The notes: generated by a model not told the origin, from the letters alone. Shown: positions 17,037-26,276, numbered from the stretch's first letter. The stretch: 64,000 bases of DNA from CAVVJA01 sp963801715 (GCA_963801715.1 CAWDGB010000012.1:54805-118804); one strand, 5' to 3'. Numbers and translations: made by a program.

Positions 17037-17642
17037 ATGAGAAAGCTGATCGTGAGCACCTTCGTGACCCTCGACGGGGTCATGCAAGCCCCGGGCGGCC
17101 CGGAGGAGGATGGCGAAGGCGGCTTCGCGTACGGCGGCTGGTCGGTGAACTACTGGGACGACCAGATGGGTCAGGTCATGGGCGAGGCCATGAGCAGGCC
17201 GTTCGATCTCGTTCTTGGACGTAAGACCTACGACATTTTCGCCGCGTTCTGGCCCAGCGCGAGCGACGATGCGGGCGGCAAGCCGTTGAATGACGCCACC
17301 AAGTACGTCGCGTCGCGGACTCAGCCCACGCTGGCCTGGGGCCCCTCGGTCCTGATCGACGGAGACGCGGCCGAAGGCGTCGGGGCGCTCAAGGAGGGAA
17401 ACGGGCCAGAACTACAGGTGCACGGCAGCGGGAACCTGATCCAGACGCTGTTACGCCATAATCTGGTCGACGAGTTCCGGCTGTGGGTGTTTCCTGTCGT
17501 CATCGGCTCCGGCAAGCGTCTGTTCGCGGACGGCACGATCCCCGCCGGACTGAACCTTCTTGACAGCAAGGTCTCAACGACTGGAGTCGTTATAGGTACC
17601 TACGAGCCCGCGGGCGAGATCGTCACCGGATCATTCGCATAG
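17037..17642 (+). CDS. Dihydrofolate reductase-like / RibD C-terminal domain protein
   Basis: A 201-residue protein of the RibD_C/YwjB-YyaP family: MRKLIVSTFVTLDGVMQAPGGPEED, FDLVLGRKTYDIFAAFWP, KYVASRTQPTLAW, LQVHGSGNLIQTLLRHNLVDEFRLWVFPVVIGSGKRLF. This is the NADPH-binding reductase fold; true substrates of this subgroup are mostly unknown. The ATG has AAAGGACACGGGAGAG in front of it. It sits 45 bases after the SRPBCC gene on the same strand and is probably in the ArsR-controlled unit. Confidence 0.88.
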   Translation: MRKLIVSTFVTLDGVMQAPGGPEEDGEGGFAYGGWSVNYWDDQMGQVMGEAMSRPFDLVLGRKTYDIFAAFWPSASDDAGGKPLNDATKYVASRTQPTLAWGPSVLIDGDAAEGVGALKEGNGPELQVHGSGNLIQTLLRHNLVDEFRLWVFPVVIGSGKRLFADGTIPAGLNLLDSKVSTTGVVIGTYEPAGEIVTGSFA

Positions 17643-17731
17643 CCGACCGCATTGTCGCGCGTGCCGCGGCACGTCGCCGATCCTAGTTTTCACATCCGAT
17701 TCCGTCGTGGTCGGCTGACCCTCCTCGGCTA

Positions 17732-17780
17732 GATGATCTTGGACTTGTAGCCCTGGAGCGCCGGTAAGTCCAAGATCATC
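17732..17780. repeat. Dispersed palindromic element, copy 3
   Basis: GATGATCTTGGACTT (17732-17746) pairs perfectly with 17766-17780 across a 19-base loop. It lies between two genes in the same direction. The loop (GTAGCCCTGGAGCGCCGGT) resembles those of copies 4 and 5. Confidence 0.85.
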
Positions 17781-17872
17781 GCCGTCGGGACAAGCGAGTC
17801 CGGACAGCGAGTCTGGAACGGACCATGTATCGAGTTGCCCGTGCCGGCCTCCGTCCCAACGAGGTGGTCTGG

Positions 17873-18892
17873 ATGAATGGCTACGGAGTGCTGCGGGGAA
17901 GCCCCGACCGATGGGTGCGGGAAGACGGCGGCGACACCACCCCGCACCTGCATATCCGGTTACTCGACAGCACGGGACAGCCGTGGCGCATCGCGGTGAA
18001 CGTGCAGTCCGACACGGGTGCGGAAGTCGTCTACTGGCTGGTGGATCCCCTGCTAGGTCACCCGATCCTCGGCGAGTTGCCCAACTTACCAACCGGGTTC
18101 CATGGCAGCGCACCCTCGTCGGCCACCGCTCTGGACTACGTGCGGGCGCCGTTGTTCGACTGGCAAGAAGGGACGGCGTTGCCCGCCTCAGGCAGCGCGT
18201 CGGCCGACGACCTACAGGACCTGCTCGGGCTGTATCTGCAGCATTGCCAGGATGCCGGCGGCGAGGTGTACGCGTTCGGGGAGCGCTTCGACCGCAATTT
18301 GAACAAGCCGATCGACGTCGATTTCGGGAATACCGATGGTCTGCACGGTGTCCACGACATTCACCTCAACCAGGGCAACACGGGGCCGCACTCCCGGGAC
18401 AACGGGGCCCGCCACGACGGCGGGCTGATCCTCGCCCATCCGGACCGGCACATTGGCCTCTTCCTTGCATTTCAAACGCAGCGCGTCCCTACCGATGCGG
18501 GGGGAGCTCCGACACCGCAGTCGCGGTCAATCGCCGATCTGGTCCACGGCGCGACGCCTCCGACGGACACGGTTTACCTGGAGCGCGCGTTGCTCAACCC
18601 GGTCGGCGACGACGTAGGCCACGAGGTTGTCGTGATCGGAAATTTGGCCAACACCATCGCATCATTGGCCGGTTGGCAGCTGATCGACAAGACGCACCGC
18701 TGCACCGTGATCGGTCCGGAGACGATTGGACCGGGAGGCTCATTGCTCGTACCTCTCGACGGCGCCGGAGCCCAGCTCGGCAACAACGGGGGGAATTTGG
18801 TGTTAGTCGATACGGGTGCGCGTCTGGTCGACGCAGTCGCCTACACAGCCAGTGACGCTGTCGAAGACCAGTACGTGCGATTCAACCGCTGA
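17873..18892 (+). CDS. YukJ-family (DUF2278) protein with C-terminal lamin-tail domain
   Basis: A 339-residue protein of two domains. Residues 1 to about 215 match the YukJ/DUF2278 family: NGYGVLRGSPDRW, PHLHIRLLDS, WRIAVNVQSDTGAEVVYWLVD, VHDIHLNQGNTGPH, DGGLILAHPD. The C-terminal part (about 240-339) has the strand pattern of a lamin-tail (LTD) domain: VVVIGNLANTIASLAGWQLIDK, IGPGGSLLVPLDG, LGNNGGNLVLVD, VDAVAYT. The function of YukJ is unknown; LTD domains in bacteria often accompany nucleases or surface proteins. The start at 17873 matches the usual N terminus just before YGVLxG; GTG/ATG codons upstream (17825) would add residues without counterpart. No signal peptide. Confidence 0.8.
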   Translation: MNGYGVLRGSPDRWVREDGGDTTPHLHIRLLDSTGQPWRIAVNVQSDTGAEVVYWLVDPLLGHPILGELPNLPTGFHGSAPSSATALDYVRAPLFDWQEGTALPASGSASADDLQDLLGLYLQHCQDAGGEVYAFGERFDRNLNKPIDVDFGNTDGLHGVHDIHLNQGNTGPHSRDNGARHDGGLILAHPDRHIGLFLAFQTQRVPTDAGGAPTPQSRSIADLVHGATPPTDTVYLERALLNPVGDDVGHEVVVIGNLANTIASLAGWQLIDKTHRCTVIGPETIGPGGSLLVPLDGAGAQLGNNGGNLVLVDTGARLVDAVAYTASDAVEDQYVRFNR

Positions 18893-18981
18893 AGTGACCG
18901 CGCGGAGGGAACCGTTTCCCTCGACACGCACGTATCACGGTGTGGAAGGCAAGCTAGCGATCCGTTCAACGGAGGGGTCCG

Positions 18982-20394
18982 ATGGTTGCAGTCGACGTGG
19001 CCGAGGAAACGGCCGGATGGAGCCGCCGGGGCAGCCTGCCGCGGGCCGGCGAGGTTGGCTCGATGCCTCTCGATGTCGACGCGATACGGTCGCATTTCTT
19101 CTTTCCGGAACGGGGCCGGATCGTCACCAACAATGCAGCGAGCACGCAGCCACCACGTGAGCTGGTGCAGCTGTATCAAGACCTTGCACCGGGCTACGAG
19201 AACGTGCATCGTGGCCAGTCCGACGCGTCGCAGGCGATGACCGCGCAATTCGAAGCATCGTTCGACACGATCGCACAGTTCATCAATGCCCCCAGCCGAG
19301 AAAACATAGCGGTATATCGAAACGCGACGGAGGCGCTCAACTCCGTCATGTACTCCCTGATGACCGAGTTCCGCGATGGCGACAACGTGGTCACGACCAT
19401 GATGGAGCACAACTCGAACTACGTGCCATGGCACGCGCTATGCCAGGAGATCCTCCCCAAGTTTGGGATCCGCGTTCAGTGCCGGCTCGTTCCGTTCGAC
19501 CGGGAGACTGGCGAACTCGATCTGGCTGAACTGGCGGCTCAGGTCGACGATCGGACCAAGCTGGTGTGTTGTACGGGGGCATCCAACTTTCTCGGCACGA
19601 GGACTCCTCTGGAGCCCATTCGACGAATCGCTGCGGAGAGTGGCTATTGCCAGCCTGACGGTGACCGGTGCTCACGACTACTGATCGACGGCGCCCAGCT
19701 CGTGCCGAGCAGTTTTGTCGACGTCCAGGCGATGGACGTCGACTACCTGGTCTTTTCCTTCCACAAGATGCTGGCGCCTTTCGGCGTCGGCGTCCTCTAT
19801 GCAAAGCGTCAGCTGCTTCGCGACTCGCTACCGTTTCTCTACGGCGGAGACATGATCGCTGAAGGCCAGGTGTTCCCAGACCATGTCGGCTACAACGGCC
19901 TGCCGTGGAAGTTTGCGGCCGGAACGCCCAATATCCTCGGTACGATCGCGTCCGCCCAGGCCTTGCGGCTGATTCTCGACCTCGCGCTGCACCCTGCTAC
20001 CTATCAGTACTTTGGATCGGAGCGCGCTATCGCCGCGGATGACATCGCAAGCGCGATGGCGGGTGTCGGGGAGCACGCCCGCTTGCTCGTGAGCCGCGCA
20101 CTTGACCGGCTGGCTTGCCTGCCGGGTGTCACTATCTACGGTCCAAGGTCGGCGGGGCGGCGGGCGTCGCTGGTCGCATTCAACGTATCCGGCTGGAGCC
20201 CGTTCGATATTGCCGATGCCCTCAATGCCGTCGGTGTCGAATCGAGAGCGGGCTGCCACTGCGCGACATTGGCCCACCATTACCTCGGGCTCGATCCTGC
20301 AGCAAGTTGCCGGTTGAGCTTCTACCTCTACAACACGATCGACGAGGTCGATTTCGCGGTGAATGCGCTCGCGGGGATCATCGCCCGCAGGTAA
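18982..20394 (+). CDS. Class V aminotransferase / SufS-like cysteine desulfurase
   Basis: A 470-residue PLP enzyme. The PLP lysine is in VFSFHKMLAPFGVGVLY. Upstream are VYRNATEALNSVMYSL, TTMMEHNSNYVPWHAL and LLIDGAQLVPSSFVDVQ (PLP Asp). SRAGCHCATLAHHYLGL near the end places a Cys as in SufS/CsdA desulfurases, with one more Cys next to it. A long N-terminal extension (about 40 residues) and the segment YCQPDGDRCSR are not typical of housekeeping SufS, and no Suf genes are adjacent, so a specialised desulfurase, lyase or epimerase role is likely. GGAGGGG (18970-18976) precedes the ATG. Confidence 0.82.
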   Translation: MVAVDVAEETAGWSRRGSLPRAGEVGSMPLDVDAIRSHFFFPERGRIVTNNAASTQPPRELVQLYQDLAPGYENVHRGQSDASQAMTAQFEASFDTIAQFINAPSRENIAVYRNATEALNSVMYSLMTEFRDGDNVVTTMMEHNSNYVPWHALCQEILPKFGIRVQCRLVPFDRETGELDLAELAAQVDDRTKLVCCTGASNFLGTRTPLEPIRRIAAESGYCQPDGDRCSRLLIDGAQLVPSSFVDVQAMDVDYLVFSFHKMLAPFGVGVLYAKRQLLRDSLPFLYGGDMIAEGQVFPDHVGYNGLPWKFAAGTPNILGTIASAQALRLILDLALHPATYQYFGSERAIAADDIASAMAGVGEHARLLVSRALDRLACLPGVTIYGPRSAGRRASLVAFNVSGWSPFDIADALNAVGVESRAGCHCATLAHHYLGLDPAASCRLSFYLYNTIDEVDFAVNALAGIIARR

Positions 20395-20407
20395 CCCGGC
20401 TAGAGGG

Positions 20408-20752
20408 TCAGTTTCCGGCGGCCCGATATTGCTCGAGCACGCTGGCCGGAATACGACCGCGGGTGCTGAGCCCGATCCCGTTTGACGCCGCCCAGGCCCG
20501 CACTGCCTTGTTGTCCACCTCGACGAATGGGGTAGTGGGCGCTGCGCGTCGTCGCCGGCGACGACGCTGCTGCGCGCCGCCCCGAACCGCTCGGGCATAG
20601 GGCGTGTAGCCGTTGATCAGATCGCGGAGCCTCGCGGCGTTCCTCCGGCTCAAATCGATCTCGTAGTTCGCACCGTCGATGGCGAACAAGACGGTTTCTT
20701 CCGCCTTGCCACCGTCGATGTCATCGATGAGTTGGGTGACGGTTTGCTTCAC
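20408..20752 (-). CDS. lsr2: Lsr2-family nucleoid-associated protein
   Basis: A 114-residue Lsr2, a bridging DNA-binding protein that silences AT-rich, often acquired DNA. The N-terminal dimerisation half reads MKQTVTQLIDDIDGGKAEETVLFAIDG-like in pattern, then YEIDLSRRNAARLRDLINGYTPYA. A basic linker (QQRRRRRRR) leads to the DNA-binding half WAASNGIGLSTRGRIPASVLEQY, with the RGRIP AT-hook-like motif. It is the usual length. The gene is convergent with the desulfurase-like gene, 13 bases apart. It may be a paralogue; whether another copy exists cannot be seen here. Confidence 0.93.
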   Translation of the reverse strand: MKQTVTQLIDDIDGGKAEETVLFAIDGANYEIDLSRRNAARLRDLINGYTPYARAVRGGAQQRRRRRRRAAPTTPFVEVDNKAVRAWAASNGIGLSTRGRIPASVLEQYRAAGN

Positions 20753-21244
20753 GCGCCGAACGGTACCTGGCCTTCGTGCACCACGCCACGGTCAAAGTCT
20801 GTGAATTCGTGCCCTTAAGGTTGGTCGCAGTTTGATCGTGGCTGACTGTTTCGTGCAGCAGCGACTGAGTGTGTGCCCACCAGTGGCCGAAGCCGAATCG
20901 ATTGCCAGTATGCAGCAACATCACTAGCAGGAGACTGAACGCGAATGCCATACGTTCTCCGTCCATGTGCCGCTCGGCAGGTGGAGCAAAACCAGATGAG
21001 AATGTTCGGGCAGAAAGCTACCCAGCCGGCGGTAGGGATTTCGATGCCCAGCTGACCGCCACCCCTAGACCGCCAATCGCAAAGATCCAGCCGAAGTCAT
21101 CCGCTCCGGTCGGAGGATTTGGGGCTATGAAAGCCGGTGACCATCGGCGCTTCGCTGCGGTACGTGAGTGGGTGAGGACCGCGATTGGGGAATTAACAAT
21201 GGCCGAATGCTGCTCGGGACAGAAATCGGGTATGCCACGACTGG
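20753..21244. other. Gene-free stretch upstream of Lsr2
   Basis: About 490 bases between the Lsr2 start and the end of the MOSC fusion gene. A leftward frame with a hydrophobic start (near 20966) and a rightward frame from an ATG near 21127 were considered, but neither has a recognised motif. The stretch contains locally AT-richer parts that could hold the lsr2 promoter. Nothing firmer is supported. Confidence 0.4.
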
Positions 21245-23029
21245 TTACATGTCCAACACTGTGTCATCCACCGGTTGGGAACAGCAGATCAGCGCATTGC
21301 CCTCAGCTGGGTTGTCAACCGGGTCCGGAGCGTAGCCAATCGTCCCGGAGAGCAGACTCGTTTCGCAGGTGTGACAAACGCCGGTCCGACATGACCAGCG
21401 GGTGGGTACGTCGCACGCCTCGGCGAGGTCCAGCAAGCTTGCATAGCGCGGGTTCCAGTGCACGGTGAGGCCGCTGCGGGCGAAGCCGACCCGCGGACCG
21501 TCAGTCGCCTCACTGTCCGGATGGTGTGGCGGCCGGGTCGGGGTCGGTATGACACCAGGCGTGATCGTGGGTGCCGGGCCGAAGAACTCGGTTCGTATCC
21601 GGGTGGCATCGACGCCGAGGCCCACTAGTGCGGCGGATGCCTCCGCCATGAACCTGGCCGGCCCGCAGACATATGCATCGCAGTTGCGCGGAAGGTCAAG
21701 TGTGGCCAGGACCGACGCCGTGAGGCGCCCAGCCGTCTGGTAATCGCCGCCGGCTGCGTCGCCACGGCCGGGGCGGCTGTAGCAGACGTATCGGTGGGCA
21801 CTCGGCAACGCCGAAAGCAGCGAGCGCGACTCGGCCGCGAACGGCTCCTCCGCTCGGTTGCGGGCGCCATGCAGCCACCAAATGTCTCGGCTGGACTTGG
21901 TACCAGCCAGCGCATGGAGCATCGCCAGCACCGGCGTCGCACCTACACCTGCGCTCATCAACAGGACCGGCGCGTCGGACGGCCTCAGGATGAACGTGCC
22001 CCGCGGTGCGGCAACGTCCAGGCGGTCGCCGGGACGCACCTGGTTGTGCACGAATTGACTGCCTGCCCCGTGCGGCTCGCGCTTGACGCTGACTCGATAC
22101 GTGCTAGCACCCGGGGGTCCGGACAGCGAATAGCTGCGCAAGATGGATTGCCGGCCCTGGTCGGTTGGCAAGCGCAGCGTCAGAAATTGTCCTGGCTGGG
22201 CGGGTGGCACGCCGTTGCCGTCTGGATCGGCCAGGTATACCGAGACCACGGACTCGCTTTCCAGCTCAGTGGCCGTGACATCCAGCGGACGGAATCCTGC
22301 CCACGCCGGCGGCGGGCTCACTGCCGTCAACCCGGGGTTACCCGCGGCGCCTGGCACCGCTCCCTGCTCGAGTATCGCTTCGAACGACATCTTCCAGCCG
22401 GGTGACAAGGAAGGGATCTGCAGGGCGCGGACAACGTCTTGGCGAGAGTGCCCAGGCAGGTAGAGCAGCGCGTCGACGTCGGCCACGGTCATCGCCCCCG
22501 GTCCGCGGGCGATGAGCGCAATCTCGTCTCCGGCCTGCACAATGCCCTCCCGAAGCACCCGGAAATAGAACCCGGGTCGGTGATGAGAAATGAGCAGAGC
22601 AGGCATGCGCGCGTCATCCATTCGGATACCGACCCGATAACAGGTGACCCGGGGCTGGCTCACCTCGAAGACTGCGCTTCCGATCCGATAGCGATCGCCA
22701 ATACACACCTCGTCGTCGGTCAGGCCCCGCACAGTGAGGTTTTCCCCGAACTGCCCGTACGTGAAGTCGTCGCGGCTCAGGTAGTCCTGCCAGTACCGAT
22801 AAGACTCGATCTGGTAGACGAATACTGCTCGCTGTTCGCCCCCGTGTCCCGCCAGGTCGCCCTGTCCGTCACCGTCGATGTTGTTGCGCCGCACCAGCCG
22901 CGGGCCGTCCACCGGCTCTTTCCAGACGGCCGTATGCACCGTCCGGCCTTGCCAGAGCACCTCCTTTGGCAGTCCCACGTTCACCGACAACACCTGGGCC
23001 GCCAACTGATCTGCCGTCACTCGCGGCAC
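21245..23029 (-). CDS. MOSC domain - ferredoxin reductase - [2Fe-2S] ferredoxin fusion protein
   Basis: A 594-residue three-part protein. Residues 1 to about 230 are a YiiM-like MOSC domain (GDLAGHGGEQRAVFVYQIESYRYW, FGENLTVRGL, PRVTCYRVGIRMDD with a candidate Moco-binding Cys) plus the 3-alpha domain. Residues about 250-490 are a flavin reductase module (RSYSLSGPPGASTYRVSVK, LLMSAGVGATPVLAML, YVCGPARFM). The last 85 residues are a plant-type ferredoxin with Cys-x4-Cys-x2-Cys (SCRTGVCHTCE) and a fourth Cys in LICCSQP. Electrons would flow NAD(P)H to FMN/FAD to the cluster to the molybdenum site, as in the N-hydroxylated compound reductases that use YiiM/mARC-like domains. The gene stands alone. 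Confidence 0.88.
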   Translation of the reverse strand: MPRVTADQLAAQVLSVNVGLPKEVLWQGRTVHTAVWKEPVDGPRLVRRNNIDGDGQGDLAGHGGEQRAVFVYQIESYRYWQDYLSRDDFTYGQFGENLTVRGLTDDEVCIGDRYRIGSAVFEVSQPRVTCYRVGIRMDDARMPALLISHHRPGFYFRVLREGIVQAGDEIALIARGPGAMTVADVDALLYLPGHSRQDVVRALQIPSLSPGWKMSFEAILEQGAVPGAAGNPGLTAVSPPPAWAGFRPLDVTATELESESVVSVYLADPDGNGVPPAQPGQFLTLRLPTDQGRQSILRSYSLSGPPGASTYRVSVKREPHGAGSQFVHNQVRPGDRLDVAAPRGTFILRPSDAPVLLMSAGVGATPVLAMLHALAGTKSSRDIWWLHGARNRAEEPFAAESRSLLSALPSAHRYVCYSRPGRGDAAGGDYQTAGRLTASVLATLDLPRNCDAYVCGPARFMAEASAALVGLGVDATRIRTEFFGPAPTITPGVIPTPTRPPHHPDSEATDGPRVGFARSGLTVHWNPRYASLLDLAEACDVPTRWSCRTGVCHTCETSLLSGTIGYAPDPVDNPAEGNALICCSQPVDDTVLDM

Positions 23030-23076
23030 TCCTCACCATTTGTTCGATAGGTGCCGTCCGTCTCCCTGATTGTCGC

Positions 23077-24228
23077 TCACACCGCCGAGTTCGCTGGTCT
23101 GCTGTTGTCCGCTACGAATCCGGTGTCAGGCTGGCGGGGTTGGCCGAGGAAACGGGTTCGGTAGCGCTGCGCGAGCGCGAACCCAACCAGCTCGAAAAGG
23201 ACGACGGTCAGGACCAGCTCGGCATCCACATAGCCGAGGACGACGTTGACCGCAGCCAGCCCGAAGATCACGCCAGCGCGCAACGCTGCGACACCTTTCC
23301 GATCCCGCCCGAACAGCAATAACACCGCGGCGCTGATCAGGAGAAGTCCGACGATGGTCTCGCCGGCGGCGGCGACCATGAGGGCCGGGGGATGGGTTCC
23401 CGGAGGAACGGTCTTGTCATCGATCACCACCTTGTTCTCGGGGTCGTTCAAAGCGAGGGCGAGGAATACCAGCAAGCCGAGCAGCGAGAAGAATCCGACG
23501 ATCAGGGACCCGATGATCAGCAGGATCCGGTGAATAAAGCGGGGGAGCAAGATGCGTTCGACTCGACCGGCGATTTGGATGACCGTTGCCAGATGCGGGT
23601 GCATGTCCGGTCTCGTCGTCGGCGCCAGACCGGCAACGAAGGGCTGTATGCGGCTGGCGAAGTCGGCCAGATCCGGGCGGTCAGTGGACTGCTCGATCTC
23701 GCCAAGTCGGTTCAGCAAGTCACGCTTCGTGCTCTCCCGCATCGCGCCATCCGCGACCTTCGACAGATCGTCGAGAACGAAATACGTTTGGGCGCGCGCG
23801 TCGTACCGACGGGGTCGGCTGACCAATCGCGCAACGATCAGGACGGCCAGAAACGCGAGGTAGATGATCGGCGCCGCCAGTGGAAAGAAGTAGTCGTTCT
23901 TCGTTGTGATGTACTTGCCGACCTCGTCGATGAACAGGCCGACGCCAACTCCGGAACACAGCGCCGACAACGTGAGGATCCATCTGTTGGCCCACACCAG
24001 CGGCAGCATCGCGCCGATGACAAGCAGCAATCCGCCCCATAGCGCATGGGCGATGTGATACGTGCTGCCACCGACCTGTGGATAGCCCGACAGCACGAGA
24101 AACAAGCGCGTCACCACGACGGTCACGCCGAACGTGACAACCAGCAAGCCGAGATTCCGCCCGGCGTTCGCGCTGGCCACGGGTCGATTCACCGCTGGTC
24201 GCTCGACGGCAACGATCACGTCGGCCAT
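23077..24228 (-). CDS. Polytopic membrane protein of unknown function
   Basis: A 383-residue protein with about eight hydrophobic helices in two blocks: four near the N terminus (residues about 25-145) and four near the C terminus (about 235-360). A soluble middle section is rich in charged residues (DDLSKVADGAMRESTKRDLLNRLGEIEQ). Conserved-looking motifs are YHIAHALWGGLLLVIGA and DEVGKYITTKNDYFFPLAAPIIY, the latter within a membrane block. No transport, kinase or enzyme family is recognised. It follows the MOSC fusion gene start by about 50 bases in the same direction and could share its transcript. Topology and role are open. Confidence 0.75.
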   Translation of the reverse strand: MADVIVAVERPAVNRPVASANAGRNLGLLVVTFGVTVVVTRLFLVLSGYPQVGGSTYHIAHALWGGLLLVIGAMLPLVWANRWILTLSALCSGVGVGLFIDEVGKYITTKNDYFFPLAAPIIYLAFLAVLIVARLVSRPRRYDARAQTYFVLDDLSKVADGAMRESTKRDLLNRLGEIEQSTDRPDLADFASRIQPFVAGLAPTTRPDMHPHLATVIQIAGRVERILLPRFIHRILLIIGSLIVGFFSLLGLLVFLALALNDPENKVVIDDKTVPPGTHPPALMVAAAGETIVGLLLISAAVLLLFGRDRKGVAALRAGVIFGLAAVNVVLGYVDAELVLTVVLFELVGFALAQRYRTRFLGQPRQPDTGFVADNSRPANSAV

Positions 24229-24365
24229 GAGCCCACCACCCCTCCAGCAGGACTATCCCACCCGGCGCCTCTCGGCCGGGAGGTCTGGAGTCACCGCGCG
24301 GGCAGGACCGCCTGCGCCTCGTTCGGGGCTGCACAACAAGCCGGCTGTGATGGCGTCAGCAGTTG

Positions 24366-24410
24366 TGATCCTGGACCTACTGCTACGGAGCGACGGGATC
24401 TCCAAGATCA
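24366..24410. repeat. Dispersed palindromic element, copy 4 (degenerate)
   Basis: TGATCCTGGA (24366-24375) pairs with TCCAAGATCA (24401-24410) with one mismatch, around a 25-base loop containing GGAGCGACGG, as in copies 3 and 5. It lies between two leftward genes. Confidence 0.65.
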
Positions 24411-24436
24411 TCACCAGCGGCCGGTCGGCCGTGCCG

Positions 24437-25309
24437 CTAGAACGAAGCGGCAACCGGGATGACGCGCTCACCAAGGGTCTCCAGCGGCGTAATGGTCTCC
24501 ATCTCCCTAACCTGCCCATGGACATGTGCGATGCCCAGGCCGGCTAGCCGCTCCAGTTCGTGGAGGAGCACATCGACGTCTCGTCCGTTCGGACCGACGT
24601 CCAACGGCAGCATGACTGTCTTCTCGATGTCGTCGTAGCTGCGTCCGACAGTCGCGCAGTGTTCGCGAAGGACGTCGAGCTTTCGTTCCAGGTCCGGACC
24701 GGCAAACAGGTTGCACGCTTGACCGTACAGCGCGACCAACCGGAGCGTCTTCCGCTCTCCACCGCCCCCGATCATGATCGGCGGGTGCGGCCGTCGCAAC
24801 GGCTGAGGGGAGTTCAGCGTGCGCTCGAGTGCGTAGTGCTTGCCCTGGAACGGCGCGTCGCTGTCGCTCCACATTTGCAAGCAGATCTGCAGTGCTTCCT
24901 CGAGTCGTTCGAAGCGCTCGGCGGTTGGCGGGAACGGGAGGCCGAGCCCGCGCGCCTCCGCCTCGTTCCATGCTGCTCCGATTCCGAGCCACGCCCGGCC
25001 GTCGGACAGCACATCCAGGGTGCTGACCTCCTTGGCGAGCAACCCGGGTTCGCGATACACGACGGCGGTCACCCAGGACACGAGGTCGACGCGTGAAGTG
25101 CAGGCGGCCAGGTAACCGAGCGCCGTGTAGGCCTCCAGCATCTCGTGCTCTGCTGGCCCGATGCCGCGGATCTGCCAGACATGATCCATGACGCTCAGCC
25201 GAGCGAAGCCGGTCTCTTCCGCCGCTGTTGCGATGCGCCGAAGATCCCGCGCCAGGGTTGGCGGGCCGCCCGGCCAGGTGAAGTTCGCAATGTGCAGCCC
25301 AATCCTCAT
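24437..25309 (-). CDS. LLM-class F420-dependent oxidoreductase
   Basis: A 290-residue luciferase-like TIM-barrel protein: MRIGLHIANFTWPGGP, GFARLSVMDHVWQI, YTALGYLAACTSRVDLVSWVTAVVYREPGLLAKEVSTLDVLSDGRAWLGIGAAWNEAEARGLG, and HPPIMIGGGGERKTLRLVALYGQACNLF. This pattern matches actinobacterial F420-dependent LLM proteins (TIGR03560-like). F420 rather than FMN is an inference from family and lineage. The start at 25309 is chosen because the fold begins with MRIGLHI and AAAAGGGG lies upstream; a longer frame to 25453 has no family match. Substrate unknown. Confidence 0.85.
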   Translation of the reverse strand: MRIGLHIANFTWPGGPPTLARDLRRIATAAEETGFARLSVMDHVWQIRGIGPAEHEMLEAYTALGYLAACTSRVDLVSWVTAVVYREPGLLAKEVSTLDVLSDGRAWLGIGAAWNEAEARGLGLPFPPTAERFERLEEALQICLQMWSDSDAPFQGKHYALERTLNSPQPLRRPHPPIMIGGGGERKTLRLVALYGQACNLFAGPDLERKLDVLREHCATVGRSYDDIEKTVMLPLDVGPNGRDVDVLLHELERLAGLGIAHVHGQVREMETITPLETLGERVIPVAASF

Positions 25310-25412
25310 CCAGCGCCCCTTTTCGTGATCCACCTCGGAGCCACGGTAGCCGCCGAGACTCAAATACCGCACAGCTCGCCAGCATTGGCGACAAGGGCGG
25401 CGGGCGAGCTCG

Positions 25413-26276
25413 TTAGCTGCGACGCAATTTGGCTGGGTCGGCGACGAGGTCAATGGCGACGATGCGGCCGTTCACGACCGTGAAGCCGATTACTCCGAGA
25501 GGATGGTCCAGATCGCCGTACACGGCACCGGCGGCGCCGTTGACGATCGCCGGACGCACCCGCGCGATAAAGCGGGGCGCAGAAGCCAGCACCGTGGTGG
25601 CCACCGCGCCCGCGCCATGGACCGGCGGCCGGGAGCGAGGAACCGAGGGTCCGAGGTCCGCCCGGAAGACGACGTCTGGGTCGAGGACAGCAAGGAGCGC
25701 ATCGAAGTCACCCTTGCGTGCCGCGGCGAGGAAGGCATCGACGGCTCGTCGCTGTTGCGCCAGGTCGCGATCAGGCTGCGGCGCGAGCCGAACTCGGCGG
25801 CGGGCCCGGCTGGCTAGCTGCCGGGTCGCATCTGGAGACCGCTGGACAATCGGGGCGATTTCGTCGAAGGGCATCGCGAAGACATCGTGCAAGACGAACG
25901 CGAGCCGCTCGGCGGGAGTAAGCGTGTCGAGCACCACGAGGAGTGCGATGCCCACTGAATCGGCGAGCTCTGCCTGCTGCTCCGGTCCATCGCCCTGTAC
26001 GACCGGTTCCGGTAGCCAGCTGGCGACGCTCTGTTCGCGGGTCGCGCGACGTGAGCGCAGCATGTCCAAGCAGATTCGTCCAACGACCGTCGTCAACCAT
26101 CCACGCAGATCGTTGATGGCCGACGAATCCCCGCGACTAAGCCGGAACCACGACTCCTGAACGGCGTCGTCGGCCTCGGAGGAAGAGCCGAGCATCCGAT
26201 AGGCAACAGCGCGCAGATGCGGGCGGTAGACCTCGAACTGCGCCGCCAGCCATTCCCCGTCTTGGGTGATCTCCAC
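25413..26276 (-). CDS. ECF41-type RNA polymerase sigma factor with SnoaL-like C-terminal domain
   Basis: A 287-residue sigma factor. Region 2 reads RPHLRAVAYRMLGSSSEADDAVQESWFRL and GWLTTVVGRICLDMLRSRRATRE; WLPEPVV follows in the linker. Region 4 reads LTPAERLAFVLHDVFAMPFDEIAPIVQRSPDATRQLASRARRRV. The C-terminal 100 residues form a SnoaL-like domain ending near DPAKLRR, where ECF41 proteins carry an NPDKL motif that controls activity without a separate anti-sigma factor. No anti-sigma gene is adjacent, as expected. The GTG start at 26276 is preceded by an ECF41-like promoter (26285-26310), so the gene probably drives itself and the divergent ABC exporter. Confidence 0.9.
   Translation of the reverse strand: MEITQDGEWLAAQFEVYRPHLRAVAYRMLGSSSEADDAVQESWFRLSRGDSSAINDLRGWLTTVVGRICLDMLRSRRATREQSVASWLPEPVVQGDGPEQQAELADSVGIALLVVLDTLTPAERLAFVLHDVFAMPFDEIAPIVQRSPDATRQLASRARRRVRLAPQPDRDLAQQRRAVDAFLAAARKGDFDALLAVLDPDVVFRADLGPSVPRSRPPVHGAGAVATTVLASAPRFIARVRPAIVNGAAGAVYGDLDHPLGVIGFTVVNGRIVAIDLVADPAKLRRS

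Noticed and set aside
20721..20966. Leftward frame with a hydrophobic start upstream of Lsr2
   Set aside because: It runs into the lsr2 start in another frame, lacks a convincing ribosome site and has no match.
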